Below, piece by piece: positions 8,799 through 17,992 of a stretch of DNA of 64,000 nt. Source of the DNA: Terrabacter sp. Ter38 (lineage in GTDB: Bacteria > Actinomycetota > Actinomycetes > Actinomycetales > Dermatophilaceae); the NCBI RefSeq assembly GCF_024519435.1, contig NZ_JALJRZ010000013.1:49014-113013 (forward strand), in the 5' to 3' direction. The notes beneath the pieces are model-generated. The model saw only the letters and a program-made list of their open reading frames with translations. It was not told where the DNA came from and did not search any database. The position numbers and the translations under genes were made by a program. Each line of letters starts with the position of its first letter. The first letter of the stretch is position 1.

Positions 8799-8851
8799 AC
8801 ATAGGTGGCCTGGATGACGAGTCGTCCACGTGCGGTTAACGCAGGGTGAAC
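8799..8851 (-). promoter_or_regulatory. PHO box and promoter of pstSCAB
   Basis: On the minus strand GTTCACC and GTTAACC are spaced exactly 11 nt apart (8851-8834). That matches the direct-repeat PHO box recognised by PhoP/RegX3-type regulators of actinobacteria. A -10-like TATGTT follows at 8804-8799, giving a leader of about 75 nt to the pstS GTG. The cognate regulator is probably RegX3 (31890-32573). Confidence 0.75.
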
Positions 8852-8929
8852 GCGGGGCGACGTCTTGGGGTGGGGTGCCGGCTCGAGATGCGGGGCGGCC
8901 CGAGCCGACCGACGATGAAGGATTCGGCA

Positions 8930-8943
8930 GGCCCGAAAGGGCC
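8930..8943. other. short GNRA-capped hairpin downstream of mutT1
   Basis: GGCCC-GAAA-GGGCC forms a 5-bp stem with a GNRA tetraloop in the gap after the mutT1 stop. Possibly a weak terminator. Confidence 0.3.
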
Positions 8944-8985
8944 GAAAGGGGGGCGGAGGGGGGCCCGGAGCGTCTGCCCCACGCG

Positions 8986-9933
8986 TCAGGTGTCGATGCG
9001 CTCGACGTCGACGACGCGAGCGTCCTCTCCTCGTCCGACGAGGTGGCAGACGAGCACCTCGCCCTTGTGCATGGCCTCGTCCGCCGCGCCGTGCAGCAGC
9101 TCCGCGACGCCCACGCGCTCCGGGGAGTGCGCGACCCGGGTGTGCAGCAGGCGAAGGAGGGTCGGCAGCACGGGCCCGTGGCTGCAGAGGGCGGCCGGGT
9201 CACCGCGCTCGAGCAGGCGCTGGACCTGGGCGACGGCCCCGACAGGACTCTCCTCGAAGCCCTCCTCCGACAGGACGTCCCGGGTGCGGAGGCGGAGTCC
9301 TCGCTCGGCGGCATACGGCTCGACGGTCGAGACGCAGCGCGCGGACGACGACGAGACGACACGGGTGACGCCATAGGCCCCGAGCACGGCGGCGACGGTG
9401 TCCGCCTGGGCGCGCCCCACGGCGTCGAGCGGTCGTCGCCGGTCGTCGCCCTGCCACTTGCTCCTCGGCGTGGCCTTGGCGTGCCGGACGAACACGAGGG
9501 GCCACGTGCGCAGCTCGTCGGCCCGCTCGGCGCGCACGAGGGCGAGCAGCTGCTCACGGTCGCGGGCGTAGTCGAGCCGGTCGTGTGCCGTGCGCACGTC
9601 GACCCAGGCGACCTCGTCGATCTCGTGCTCGAGCACGCCGGTCCCGCCGGTGACGCGGGCCGACCAGTAGTGCACCTGCTTCGTGGCCGGGCCACCGGTC
9701 GGGTCGAGGACGGGGTACTCGGCCGAGGGCAGCGGGACCCCGAGGCGCACGACGAGTCCGGTCTCCTCGAGGGTCTCGCGGGCCGCGGCGACGCAGGGAT
9801 GCTCGCCGGGGTCGAGCTTGCCCTTGGCCCAGGACCAGTCGTCGTACTTCGGGCGATGCACGAGGGCGACCTCGAGGCGTCCGTCGCGACGCCGCCAGGG
9901 CAGCGTGCCGGCGGCGGGGATCACTGAGGCCAC
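8986..9933 (-). CDS. mutT1: MutT1-type Nudix hydrolase fused to a histidine-phosphatase domain
   Basis: A 315-residue two-domain enzyme. Residues 1-135 are a Nudix hydrolase with a complete box (GKLDPGE then RETLEETG, about residues 38-59). Residues 145-310 are a histidine phosphatase with VRHAK (His about 151). Mycobacterial MutT1 has this architecture and converts 8-oxo-(d)GTP to the monophosphate and cleaves diadenosine polyphosphates. The neighbour is ppk, as I recall it in mycobacteria. GTG 9933 is preceded by a CAGACT box 7 nt away. Confidence 0.9.
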   Translation of the reverse strand: MASVIPAAGTLPWRRRDGRLEVALVHRPKYDDWSWAKGKLDPGEHPCVAAARETLEETGLVVRLGVPLPSAEYPVLDPTGGPATKQVHYWSARVTGGTGVLEHEIDEVAWVDVRTAHDRLDYARDREQLLALVRAERADELRTWPLVFVRHAKATPRSKWQGDDRRRPLDAVGRAQADTVAAVLGAYGVTRVVSSSSARCVSTVEPYAAERGLRLRTRDVLSEEGFEESPVGAVAQVQRLLERGDPAALCSHGPVLPTLLRLLHTRVAHSPERVGVAELLHGAADEAMHKGEVLVCHLVGRGEDARVVDVERIDT

Positions 9934-10007
9934 GCGCGACAGTCTGCCTGATGCCGGGGCGCTGGGCGCCCCGAGCGCCCAACCCGCCCGTGAACCGGTC
10001 GTGCGGG

Positions 10008-12344
10008 TCAGCGCCGGCGGGCCTTGCGCCGGCGCTTGTCGTGGCGCTCGATGAGCCTCTCCTGGAGGTCGTCGAGCGGCTCGCCGGCCTCAGACAGGTG
10101 GTGGCGCACCCAGCGGCCGTCGGAGCCGAGGTCCCAGCGCGAGGTGGTCTCGGCGAAGGCGAGGTCGATGAGGTCGGCGAGCTCGACGACGTGACTCGGC
10201 TCGATGATGCGCACGAGCGCCTCGACGCGGCGGTCGAGGTTGCGGTGCATCATGTCGGCGCTGCCGATGTAGACCTGAGGGTCGCCCCCGTGGTCGAACC
10301 AGAAGACCCGCGAGTGCTCGAGGAAGCGGCCGAGGATGGAGCGCACCCGGATGTTCTCGGACAGGCCCTCGACGCCGGGACGCAGCGCGCAGATGCCGCG
10401 CACCCAGATGTCGACGCGGACCCCGGCGATGCTCGCCCGGTAGAGCGCGTCGATGAGTGCCTCGTCGACGATCGAGTTGGCCTTGATGACGATCCGGCCG
10501 TCCGGCGCGCCGTCGCGGCGCGACTGGTGCAGCTCGATCTCCTCGTCGACGAGGTCGATGAGGCCCGAGCGCACCGACCTGGGCGCGACGAGGAGTCGCT
10601 TGAACTTGCTCCGGGGCGCGAAGCCCGAGAGGAGGTTGAAGAGGCGCGACATGTCCTCGCCGACCTGCGGGTCGGTGGTGAAGAGGCCGAAGTCCTCGTA
10701 GACGCGGGCCGTCTTCGGGTTGTAGTTGCCGGTGCCGATGTGGCAGTAGCGCACGAGCCCCTCGGACTCCTGGCGCACGACGAGGCACAGCTTCGCGTGG
10801 GTCTTGAGGCCGACGACGCCGTAGACGACGTGGACACCGGCCTGCTCGAGCTGACGGGCCCACGAGATGTTGTTGACCTCGTCGAAGCGGGCCTTGATCT
10901 CGACGACCGCGAGGACCTGCTTGCCGGCCTCGGCGGCGTCGATGAGGGCGTCGATGATCGGGGAGTCACCTGAGGTGCGGTAGAGCGTCTGCTTGATCGC
11001 GAGGACCTTCGGGTCGTTCGCGGCCTGCTCGATGAAGGCCTGGACCGACGTCGAGAACGAGTTGTAGGGGTGCTGGACGAGCACGTCCTTCTGGCGCACG
11101 GCGGTGAGCAGGTCGATCGCCTTGGCGCTCTCGGTCGGCGCGAAGTCCGGGTGGGTGCGCGGGAAGAACTTGGGGAACTCGAGGTCGCTGCGGTCGACGT
11201 CGGCGACGGTGAAGAGGCCGCGCAGGTCGAGCGGCGTCGGCAGGCGGTAGATCTCACGGTCGCTGATCTGCAGCTCGCGGGCGAGCATGTCGAGGACCTT
11301 GGGGTCGATGTCGTCCTCGACCTCGAGCCGGATGGGCGGACCGAAGCGACGCCGGGTCAGCTCCTTCTCGAGGGCGGTGAGGAGGTTCTCGGCGTCGTCC
11401 TCCTCGACCTCGAGGTCCTCGTTGCGCGTGACGCGGAAGCTGAAGTGCTCCTGCACGAGCATCCCGGGGAACAGCTGGTCGAGGTGGCTCGCGATGACGT
11501 CCTCGAGCGGCACGAAGCGCTTGCGCGCCACCTCGGCGTCGAGGTCCTCCTCGACGAGGATGAAGCGCGGCAGGCTCGGCGGCACCTTGACGCGGGCGAA
11601 GTGCTCGCTGCCCGTCTTGGGGTTCTGGAGCAGCACCGCGAGGTTGAGCGACAAGCCGGAGATGTAGGGGAACGGGTGCGCCGGGTCGACGGCGAGCGGC
11701 GTGAGGACGGGGAAGACGCGCTCGGCGAAGAAGTAGTGGAGGGGCTCACGGTCGTCCTCGTCGAGGTCGTCCCAGCGCACGACGAAAATGCCCTGCTCCT
11801 CGAGGGACGGACGCACGTCGTGCTGGAAGACGCCGGCGTGCTGCTGCATCAGCTCGTGCGCGAGCCGGGCGATGCGCTCGATGAGCTCGCGCGGTTCGAG
11901 CCCGGCGGCGGTGCGCACGGCCAGCCCGGTGGCGATGCGGCGCTTGAGGCCCGCGACGCGGACCATGAAGTACTCGTCGAGGTTGTTGGCGAAGATCGCG
12001 AGGAAGCGGGTGCGCTCGAGAAGGGGCACCGCGGGGTCCATGGCGAGCTGGAGCACCCGCTCGTTGAACTGCAGCCAGGACAGCTCGCGCTCGAGGTAGC
12101 GATCTGCCGGCAGGTCGTCCTCGTCGTCGCCCTGCGCTCCCGCGCCGACGAACCGGCCGTTGGGGGCGCGGGCCGGGATGCGGCGGTTGGGGACGGTGCT
12201 CGTGAACGAGCTGACCTCGGCCGACTCGCTCGCCGACTCGCTCGCGCTGTCGGTGGCGGCGTCGGCCGATCTCGCGACGCGGGCTTCCGCCGAGGCGACG
12301 TCCTGCTCGTCCAGGTCGGTGGAGGTGAGGCTGCCGGTGCTCAT
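10008..12344 (-). CDS. ppk: polyphosphate kinase 1
   Basis: A 778-residue RNA-degradosome/polyphosphate kinase that reversibly makes polyphosphate from ATP. Family landmarks are [30 protein letters not shown] and YRTSGDSPI. The two phospholipase-D-like active-site histidines are in LKTHAKL (about His516) and [10 protein letters not shown] (about His535). The N terminus is longer than usual, with a disordered stretch containing a triple SASE repeat near residues 33-42. It lies between mutT1 and mshD in the phosphate block, but I see no PHO box directly upstream. Confidence 0.96.
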   Translation of the reverse strand: MSTGSLTSTDLDEQDVASAEARVARSADAATDSASESASESAEVSSFTSTVPNRRIPARAPNGRFVGAGAQGDDEDDLPADRYLERELSWLQFNERVLQLAMDPAVPLLERTRFLAIFANNLDEYFMVRVAGLKRRIATGLAVRTAAGLEPRELIERIARLAHELMQQHAGVFQHDVRPSLEEQGIFVVRWDDLDEDDREPLHYFFAERVFPVLTPLAVDPAHPFPYISGLSLNLAVLLQNPKTGSEHFARVKVPPSLPRFILVEEDLDAEVARKRFVPLEDVIASHLDQLFPGMLVQEHFSFRVTRNEDLEVEEDDAENLLTALEKELTRRRFGPPIRLEVEDDIDPKVLDMLARELQISDREIYRLPTPLDLRGLFTVADVDRSDLEFPKFFPRTHPDFAPTESAKAIDLLTAVRQKDVLVQHPYNSFSTSVQAFIEQAANDPKVLAIKQTLYRTSGDSPIIDALIDAAEAGKQVLAVVEIKARFDEVNNISWARQLEQAGVHVVYGVVGLKTHAKLCLVVRQESEGLVRYCHIGTGNYNPKTARVYEDFGLFTTDPQVGEDMSRLFNLLSGFAPRSKFKRLLVAPRSVRSGLIDLVDEEIELHQSRRDGAPDGRIVIKANSIVDEALIDALYRASIAGVRVDIWVRGICALRPGVEGLSENIRVRSILGRFLEHSRVFWFDHGGDPQVYIGSADMMHRNLDRRVEALVRIIEPSHVVELADLIDLAFAETTSRWDLGSDGRWVRHHLSEAGEPLDDLQERLIERHDKRRRKARRR

Positions 12345-12388
12345 GCGACCATCGTGGCACCGAAAGGCGACGTGGGGGTGAACTCGTC

Positions 12389-13360
12389 TCAGCCGACGGC
12401 GGGCGAGGAGACCCCACCCACCCGGTCCGCCGCGTCGCCCGCCTCGGCCGCCCGGGCGAACTGGCGGTGCACCTCGACGTCCTCGAAGCCGAGGGCGGCG
12501 TAGGTGCGCACGGCCGCGACGTTGTCCTCGTCGACGTAGAGCACCACGCGCGCCAGGCCGAGCGAGCGCAGGTGGTCCAGGCCCAGCACCGTGACCGCGC
12601 GCCCCAGCCCCTGGCCCTGCCGGTCGGGTGAGACGGCCACGACGTAGACCTCGCCGACGTCACCGTCCGGGGGGTCGACCTTCGTCCAGTGCGAGGCGAC
12701 GAGCACGTCCGGGTGGGCGGCCTCGACGACGAGGACGAGCCCGACCGGGTCCCACCACGGTTCGGCCATCCGCTGGTCGAGGTCGGCCCGGCGCAGCGAG
12801 CCCTGTTCCGGGTGGTGGGCGAACGCCGCCGCGTTGAGAGCCAGCCAGGCGTCCTCGTCACGTCCCGGCTCGAAGGAGCGGACGGCATACCTCGGGTCGA
12901 GCGACGCGGCCGGCCACGGGGGCCCGTCGCGAAGTGAGCGGCCCATGACGTGGAGCGATCGCACCGGCACGAGCCCGGTGGCCCGGGCGAACGCCGTGGC
13001 GGCGTCGGCCGCGGCTCCCGTCGCATGGCTCCACAGGCGTATGCCGTCCGGCAGGCTCGCGAGCAGCGCCGTGCCCACCCCGGACCGGCGCGACCCCGGC
13101 GCCACGACGAGCTCGCCCGACGGTGCCCCCTCGCCCGATCGCGACTGGGCGTAGCCGACGAGCGCCCCGTCGGGCCCGAGCGCGAGGAGGTGGCCGACCC
13201 CGTCGTGCTCGCGGGACCGTGCGGACAGGCGGAACTGCTCCGAGAGCGGCTCCGACCCGTCGGCGGCGGCCGCTTCCGCGGCCAGCGCGAGGACGGCGGC
13301 GGACTCGTCCGGGGTGAGCGGGTTCGTCGTGTCGCGCAGGGCGACGGTGAGGCGCGGCAT
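12389..13360 (-). CDS. mshD: mycothiol synthase MshD
   Basis: A 323-residue acetyltransferase that acetylates Cys-GlcN-Ins in the last step of mycothiol synthesis. It has two GNAT modules: a divergent N-terminal one ([17 protein letters not shown]) and an active C-terminal one ([18 protein letters not shown], then [15 protein letters not shown]). Length and tandem arrangement match MshD. The start ATG 13360 follows a low-quality ribosome site; a longer frame to 13456 has no conserved content. Confidence 0.93.
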   Translation of the reverse strand: MPRLTVALRDTTNPLTPDESAAVLALAAEAAAADGSEPLSEQFRLSARSREHDGVGHLLALGPDGALVGYAQSRSGEGAPSGELVVAPGSRRSGVGTALLASLPDGIRLWSHATGAAADAATAFARATGLVPVRSLHVMGRSLRDGPPWPAASLDPRYAVRSFEPGRDEDAWLALNAAAFAHHPEQGSLRRADLDQRMAEPWWDPVGLVLVVEAAHPDVLVASHWTKVDPPDGDVGEVYVVAVSPDRQGQGLGRAVTVLGLDHLRSLGLARVVLYVDEDNVAAVRTYAALGFEDVEVHRQFARAAEAGDAADRVGGVSSPAVG

Positions 13361-13506
13361 ACGGCGATTCCACCACAACGACCCGGCGGGGGACTCCCGC
13401 CGGTCGCCCGCTCCGGCTAGGGTCCGGTCAGGGCTCGGGGGCCCTGCACAACTCACGGCACCGGTCCGGCACTCGAGTCGGCTCCGGGGTCGGCGTGGTG
13501 CCAGCA

Positions 13507-13561
13507 GTTCACAACTCCGTCACGCGCCAAGCCCCTCCCGGCACCCTCCGGGCACTAGCGT
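13507..13561 (+). promoter_or_regulatory. candidate PHO box and promoter of the secreted nucleotidase gene
   Basis: GTTCAC at 13507 and CGTCAC at 13518 are 11 nt apart, like the two halves of a PHO box. A -10-like TAGCGT follows at 13556-13561. The second half is weaker than at pstS, so this is a candidate, though the gene's function fits phosphate control. Confidence 0.5.
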
Positions 13562-13612
13562 CCCGTGGGTGCCGATGGGCACGCGATCCACACCGCTGAT
13601 CAAGGGGAAGAC

Positions 13613-15409
13613 ATGTCCCGTACCACCCGCCGCATCACGGGCGTCGCCGTCGCAGGGATCTGCGCCGCCGCCCTCGCGGCACCGGCCCTCGCCGCACCCA
13701 CCGCGGGGCCAGACACGAGCAAGGCCCCGGGAAAGACGCAGTTCCCGATCCAGATCCTGTCGTTCAACGACTTCCACGGGAACCTCGAGCCCCCGTCGGG
13801 TTCGAGCGGCAAGATCCAGACCGGTCCCGCGAGCACCAACACGACTGACGTCGGTGGCGTTGAGTACCTCGCGACCCACCTCAAGCAGGCCCGCGTAGGG
13901 CACGCCAACACCGTCACCGTCGCCGCCGGCGACATGGTCGGTGCCTCCCCCCTGCTGTCGGCAGCCTTCCACGACGAGCCCACGGTCGAGGCCCTCAACA
14001 GCCTCGGCCTCGAGGCCACGTCCGTCGGCAACCACGAGTTCGACGAGGGCTACAAGGAGCTGCAGCGCCTCCAGAGCGGCGGCTGCATCGACGACGGAGA
14101 CGGCGCGAACAACCAGAACTCCTGCCCGGCCGGCACATTCACGGGTGCGAAGTTCCAGTACCTCGCCGCCAACGTCATCGAGAAGGCCACGGGCAAGACG
14201 ATCCTGCCGCCCTACTGGGTCAAGAACTTCAACGGCGCCAAGATCGGCTTCATCGGCATGACGCTCAAGGACACCCCGTCCATCGTCACGGCCTCCGGCG
14301 TCGCCGGCCTCGAGTTCACCGACGAGGTGCAGACCGCCAACGCGCTCGTGCCCGTCCTCAAGAAGCAGGGCGTCAACGCCATCGTCGTCCTCGTGCACCA
14401 GGGCGGCACCCCGCCGGCCAACACGCCGTACGACTACACGTGCAAGGGCGGCGGCAGCCTGTCGGCCGACTCGCCGATCATCCCGATCGTCAAGAACCTC
14501 GACCCAGCCATCGACATGGTCATCTCGGGCCACACGCACCAGCCGTACGTCTGCGCCATCCCCGACGCCAACGGCGTCCCCCGCCTGGTCACGTCGGCGT
14601 CCTCGTTCGGTCGCCTCTACAACGACACCGAGGTGACCTACGACCGTCGCACCTCCGACATCGTCCGCCCGACCGAGGCCGACTCCGTGAACCACCTCGT
14701 GACCCGCACCGTCACGCCGGACTCCACCGAGACGAAGCTCATCGCGAAGTACAAGGACCTCGTCGCGGCGATCGCGAGCAAGATCATCGGCACGATCTCG
14801 GCCGACATCGTGCGGACCCAGAGCCCCGCGGGCGAGTCACCGCTCGGTGACCTCATCGCCGACGCCCAGCTGGCCGACCCCTCTGTCGTCACGGGCGGCC
14901 AGACGCCGGTCGCCGCCTTCATGAACCCCGGTGGCATCCGTGCCGACCTCACCTACACCAGCTCGAAGTACGGCGAGGCCCCGGGCGCCATCACGTACGA
15001 GGAGGCGTTCAACGTCCAGCCGTTCAACAACTACCTCGTGTCGATGAACCTCACGGGCCAGCAGATCTACGACGTCCTCAACCAGCAGCGCACCGGCAAG
15101 AACGCCGGGTCGCAGGCCAAGACGCTCCAGGTCAACAAGGGCTTCACGTACACGTGGAGCACCGCGACCCAGCAGGTCGTCGACGGCACCGTCGCGATCA
15201 ACGGCACGCCGGTCAGCAAGACCGCCTCGTACCGCATCGTCACCAACAACTTCCTGTCCGACGGTGGCGACAACTTCCCCGCCTTCCAGGGAGGCACGGC
15301 CAAGTACTTCGGTGGGCTCGACATCGACGCCTTCGCGAACTACCTGTCCAAGCCGGAGAACGCGGGCTACTCACCCGCGCCGGCGACGCGCATCACCGTG
15401 GTGCCCTGA
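13613..15409 (+). CDS. secreted 5'-nucleotidase / metallophosphoesterase (UshA family)
   Basis: A 598-residue exported enzyme that would release phosphate from extracellular nucleotides. A signal peptide (twin basic start, then AVAGICAAALAAPALA) leads into a calcineurin-like domain with SFNDFHGN, VAAGDMVGAS, SVGNHEFDEG and SGHTHQPYVC. The C-terminal 5'-nucleotidase domain has AFMNPGGIRADL and NNFLSDGGDNF. The ATG at 13613 is set by AAGGGGA 5 nt upstream. It is probably part of the phosphate regulon. Confidence 0.93.
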   Translation: MSRTTRRITGVAVAGICAAALAAPALAAPTAGPDTSKAPGKTQFPIQILSFNDFHGNLEPPSGSSGKIQTGPASTNTTDVGGVEYLATHLKQARVGHANTVTVAAGDMVGASPLLSAAFHDEPTVEALNSLGLEATSVGNHEFDEGYKELQRLQSGGCIDDGDGANNQNSCPAGTFTGAKFQYLAANVIEKATGKTILPPYWVKNFNGAKIGFIGMTLKDTPSIVTASGVAGLEFTDEVQTANALVPVLKKQGVNAIVVLVHQGGTPPANTPYDYTCKGGGSLSADSPIIPIVKNLDPAIDMVISGHTHQPYVCAIPDANGVPRLVTSASSFGRLYNDTEVTYDRRTSDIVRPTEADSVNHLVTRTVTPDSTETKLIAKYKDLVAAIASKIIGTISADIVRTQSPAGESPLGDLIADAQLADPSVVTGGQTPVAAFMNPGGIRADLTYTSSKYGEAPGAITYEEAFNVQPFNNYLVSMNLTGQQIYDVLNQQRTGKNAGSQAKTLQVNKGFTYTWSTATQQVVDGTVAINGTPVSKTASYRIVTNNFLSDGGDNFPAFQGGTAKYFGGLDIDAFANYLSKPENAGYSPAPATRITVVP

Positions 15410-15431
15410 CGCCAGGTCGCTGCACGACGCT

Positions 15432-15462
15432 GGCCCGGACTCCCCAGTGGGGTCCGGGCCAC
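15432..15462 (+). terminator. terminator after the nucleotidase gene
   Basis: GGCCCGGAC pairs with GTCCGGGCC and the stem continues through CCCC/GGGG past one bulge, with a 3-nt loop, just after the stop. It lies between converging genes and could serve glnR too. Confidence 0.55.
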
Positions 15463-15510
15463 GCCCGTTGGGGCCGGAGACCGGGCGTGGCGGGACGTCG
15501 CGTGCCACCG

Positions 15511-15560
15511 CCGGACGCGTTGGGACGCGTCGGGACGCGTTGGGACGCGTCGGGATGCGT
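15511..15560. repeat. five tandem 10-bp repeats ending at the glnR stop
   Basis: Five consecutive 10-bp units of the form YGGGACGCGT run from 15511 to 15560, alternating first letter T and C, with one base changed in the last. They abut the glnR stop codon and are free to vary in copy number. Confidence 0.85.
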
Positions 15561-16261
15561 CAGGCCGGGGCCTCGGCGGCCTGGGCCTCGGCGCGGTCGG
15601 GGACGAGGCGGTAGCCGACGTTGCGGACCGTCCCGATGAGCGTCTCGTGGTCGGGCCCGAGCTTGGCGCGGAGGCGCCGCACGTGCACGTCGACGGTGCG
15701 GGTGCCGCCGTAGTAGTCGTAGCCCCAGACCTCCTGGAGCAGCTGGGCGCGGGTGAAGACGCGTCCCGGGTGCTGCGCGAGGTACTTGATGAGCTCGAAC
15801 TCCTTGTACGTCAGGTCGAGCGGGCTGCCGCGGAACTTCGCGGAGTAGGAGGCCTCGTCGATGACGAGCTCGCCCGAGGTGATGGGCAGGTCGAGATCGG
15901 CGTCGTCGTCCTGGCCCTTCGTCATGGCGAGGCGCAACCGGGCGTCGACCTCGGCGGGTCCGGCGGTGTCGAGCAGCACGTCGTCGAGGCCCCACTCGGC
16001 CGTCAGACCAGCGAGGCCGCCCTCGGTGAGGACGGCCAGCAGGGGAGTGCCGATCCCCGTCGTGCGCAGCACCCGGCACAGGGAGCGTGCGCTCGCCAGC
16101 TCCCGTCGCGCATCGATGATGACGATGTCGCAGTCCGGCGAGTCGACGAGGGCGGTGGCCTCGGCGGGCAGGATCCGCACCGTGTGGCTCAGCAGGCCGA
16201 GGGCAGGCAGCACCTCGGCGCTGGGGGCCAGCGCGTTGGTGAGCAGCAGCAGTCGGGCCAT
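15560..16261 (-). CDS. glnR: orphan OmpR-family response regulator GlnR
   Basis: A 233-residue regulator of nitrogen metabolism in actinobacteria, normally acting without a partner kinase. The N terminus ([20 protein letters not shown]) and [20 protein letters not shown] are GlnR-specific; the conserved aspartate lies in VIIDARR (about Asp50). The winged helix ends with [24 protein letters not shown] 7 nt before the ATG suggests a leaderless message. mshD nearby matches the mycobacterial order. Confidence 0.93.
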   Translation of the reverse strand: MARLLLLTNALAPSAEVLPALGLLSHTVRILPAEATALVDSPDCDIVIIDARRELASARSLCRVLRTTGIGTPLLAVLTEGGLAGLTAEWGLDDVLLDTAGPAEVDARLRLAMTKGQDDDADLDLPITSGELVIDEASYSAKFRGSPLDLTYKEFELIKYLAQHPGRVFTRAQLLQEVWGYDYYGGTRTVDVHVRRLRAKLGPDHETLIGTVRNVGYRLVPDRAEAQAAEAPA

Positions 16262-16327
16262 CTCAGGCAGGATAGGCGAGACTGGTCACCAGCGGATGGG
16301 ACCGCACCAACGATGAGACGGAGTGAG

Positions 16328-16618
16328 ATGGCCCCGAGTGGACCCGAGTCGCGCACGGTCGGGACGACCGGGCCGGCCCTCGCGACCGTCACCGTGCGCT
16401 ACTGGGCCGCGGCCCGTGCGGCGGCCGGCGTCGACAGCGAGGCGCGCACCGGTGCGACGGTGGGCGATGTCGTCGACGCGGCCGTGGCCGACCACCCCGA
16501 CCTCGCGCGGGTGGCGCGTGTCGCGAGCTTCCTGCTCGACGGGCGCAAGGTCGGTCGCGAGGCGCGGGTGACCGACGGCGGCACCGTCGAGGTGCTGCCG
16601 CCCTTCGCCGGCGGGTGA
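16328..16618 (+). CDS. MoaD/ThiS-like sulfur carrier protein
   Basis: A 96-residue ubiquitin-fold protein ending in the Gly-Gly needed for thiocarboxylation (VEVLPPFAGG). VTVRYWAAARAAAGV at the start of the fold resembles MoaD, the small subunit of molybdopterin synthase. No other molybdopterin genes are adjacent, so another sulfur-transfer pathway is possible. The ATG at 16328 has GGAG close upstream; an in-frame ATG at 16313 is the alternative. Confidence 0.8.
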   Translation: MAPSGPESRTVGTTGPALATVTVRYWAAARAAAGVDSEARTGATVGDVVDAAVADHPDLARVARVASFLLDGRKVGREARVTDGGTVEVLPPFAGG

Positions 16619-16624
16619 TGCACA

Positions 16625-17461
16625 ATGGCCCCCGTGCCTGAGGACAACGCGGCCCTCCGCGAGCCCGGTCCCGACGCTTCCGACTCCTCGGTGGCCGCCG
16701 GGTCGCTCCGCCTCCCGCTGTCGCCCGCCGGCGCGGACCGCATCCGCTGGGCCAGCGTCGCGGCCACGCTCGTGGCCGCCGTCGCCCTCCTCGTCGCCCA
16801 GGGCACGGGGTATGCCGCCACGCTCGGTGTGACGCTCGCGCTCGCCCTCGCGGTTGCCTGGGGCTGGCCGCTCATCACGGGGTCGTGGACGCCGACGGCG
16901 ACGACGGTCGTGCTCGCTGCGGCCTCCGTCGCGATCGTGCTCAGCGCGCTGCGCCAGGACCTGCTCTGGGTCCCGGCCGCGGTCGCGTTCGGGATCCTGC
17001 TCGCCTTCTCCGCCCAGCTCGTCCGTCGCACGGGCCGTGAGGGGCTCGTCCTGACGCTGCTCTCGTCGTTCGGCGGCCTCGTCGTCGTCGCGTCCGGCAC
17101 CACGGCGGTCGTCGCCGCCAACAGCGACCGGGGCCAGACGGTCGCGGTCGTGGCCATGGCGGCCGTCGGTGCGGCGGTCGTCACCGACCTGCTCGTCGGG
17201 GTGCGCGGCGCGACGCCGTTCCTCGGGTTCGTGGCGCTCGCGGCAGCGGTGCTGGCGGCGGTCGTCGCCTCGCGCGGCTCCGAGGTCGGCACCCTCGAGG
17301 CGCTGGGGATCGGTGCCGCCGTCGGCACCGTGTCGTGGTCGCTCCGCCGGGTGCTCGCGCTGCAACCGGCGATGCTGACGGTCCGGGGTCAGGTCGGCGC
17401 CGGAGCCGGGTCGGTGCTCGCCGTGGGCGCCGTCGTCCACCTCTTCTCCGTCCTCACCTGA
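16625..17461 (+). CDS. multi-pass membrane protein of unknown function
   Basis: A 278-residue protein with a polar N-terminal tail of about 40 residues and then about eight hydrophobic segments with no recognised motif. A cytosolic SLRRVLALQPAMLTVRG loop lies near the C terminus. It starts 6 nt after the MoaD-like gene and is probably co-transcribed. No transporter or enzyme family recognised. Confidence 0.7.
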   Translation: MAPVPEDNAALREPGPDASDSSVAAGSLRLPLSPAGADRIRWASVAATLVAAVALLVAQGTGYAATLGVTLALALAVAWGWPLITGSWTPTATTVVLAAASVAIVLSALRQDLLWVPAAVAFGILLAFSAQLVRRTGREGLVLTLLSSFGGLVVVASGTTAVVAANSDRGQTVAVVAMAAVGAAVVTDLLVGVRGATPFLGFVALAAAVLAAVVASRGSEVGTLEALGIGAAVGTVSWSLRRVLALQPAMLTVRGQVGAGAGSVLAVGAVVHLFSVLT

Positions 17462-17478
17462 CCCACGCCACCTCCACC

Positions 17479-17595
17479 GTCGAGGGGCCACGTTCGGCCG
17501 CCCCCATACCGTCGAGAGGCCACGTTCGGCCCTCTCAGCCGAGTCGAGTGGCCACGTTCGGCCCTCTCAGCCGAGTCGAGTGGCCACAGTCCTCG
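17479..17595. repeat. 32-bp tandem repeat array between converging genes
   Basis: Units begin at 17479, 17511, 17543 and 17575, exactly 32 bp apart. Each starts GTCGAGNGGCCACGTTCGGC; the last is partial. Units 2 and 3 are nearly identical across all 32 bp. There are no unique spacers, so this is not a CRISPR array. Related sequences recur near 29401-29507 and 32609-32640. Confidence 0.9.
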
Positions 17596-17597
17596 TG

Positions 17598-17969
17598 TCA
17601 GTACACGAGCGCCTGGGCGCCGGGGGCCATGACCTCCTCGACGAAGACCGCGGCTCCCTTGATGACCACGCCGTCGACGAGCTGGTCCTCCGTCAGCTCG
17701 CGCCGGGCAGCGCACTGCGTGCAGACGGTGAGCCGGCCACCTGCGAGCACGGCGTCGCGCAGGTCGACGAGCGGGGCGGCATACGGTAGCTCGAAGTCCT
17801 CGGCACGCCCCGGCACGGCCATCCACGTCGACTCCCCGGTCAGCCAGAGCGACACGTCGACGCCGCTCGCGACGGCCGTCGCGGCGACGGTGAAGGCCTG
17901 CGAGAGGCGCTCGGGAGCCTCGGTGCCGGCGGTGACCTTGACGACGAGCGAGCGCGCGGGAGTGTCCAT
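17598..17969 (-). CDS. DsrE/DsrF-like family protein
   Basis: A 123-residue protein with a DsrE-like fold: LVVKVTAGTEAPERLSQAF, VSLWLTGESTW and a cysteine pair in LTVCTQCAARR. Related proteins take part in sulfur relay, but no catalytic role can be assigned here. Its ATG at 17969 is 6 nt from TAGCCT on the minus strand, overlapping the promoter of the divergent nitrobindin gene. Confidence 0.75.
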   Translation of the reverse strand: MDTPARSLVVKVTAGTEAPERLSQAFTVAATAVASGVDVSLWLTGESTWMAVPGRAEDFELPYAAPLVDLRDAVLAGGRLTVCTQCAARRELTEDQLVDGVVIKGAAVFVEEVMAPGAQALVY

Positions 17970-17975
17970 GGGATC

Positions 17976-17985
17976 AGGCTACGAT
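17976..17985. promoter_or_regulatory. overlapping divergent -10 elements for two leaderless genes
   Basis: The minus-strand -10 box TAGCCT covers 17981-17976 and the plus-strand box TACGAT covers 17980-17985, sharing two base pairs. Start codons lie 6 nt (17969) and 7 nt (17993) away. Polymerase could not occupy both at once. Confidence 0.55.
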
Positions 17986-17992
17986 CGGGCGC

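Noticed and set aside
17479..17595. Regular 32-bp repeats resembling a CRISPR array
   Set aside because: The units follow each other directly with no unique spacers and there are no cas genes.
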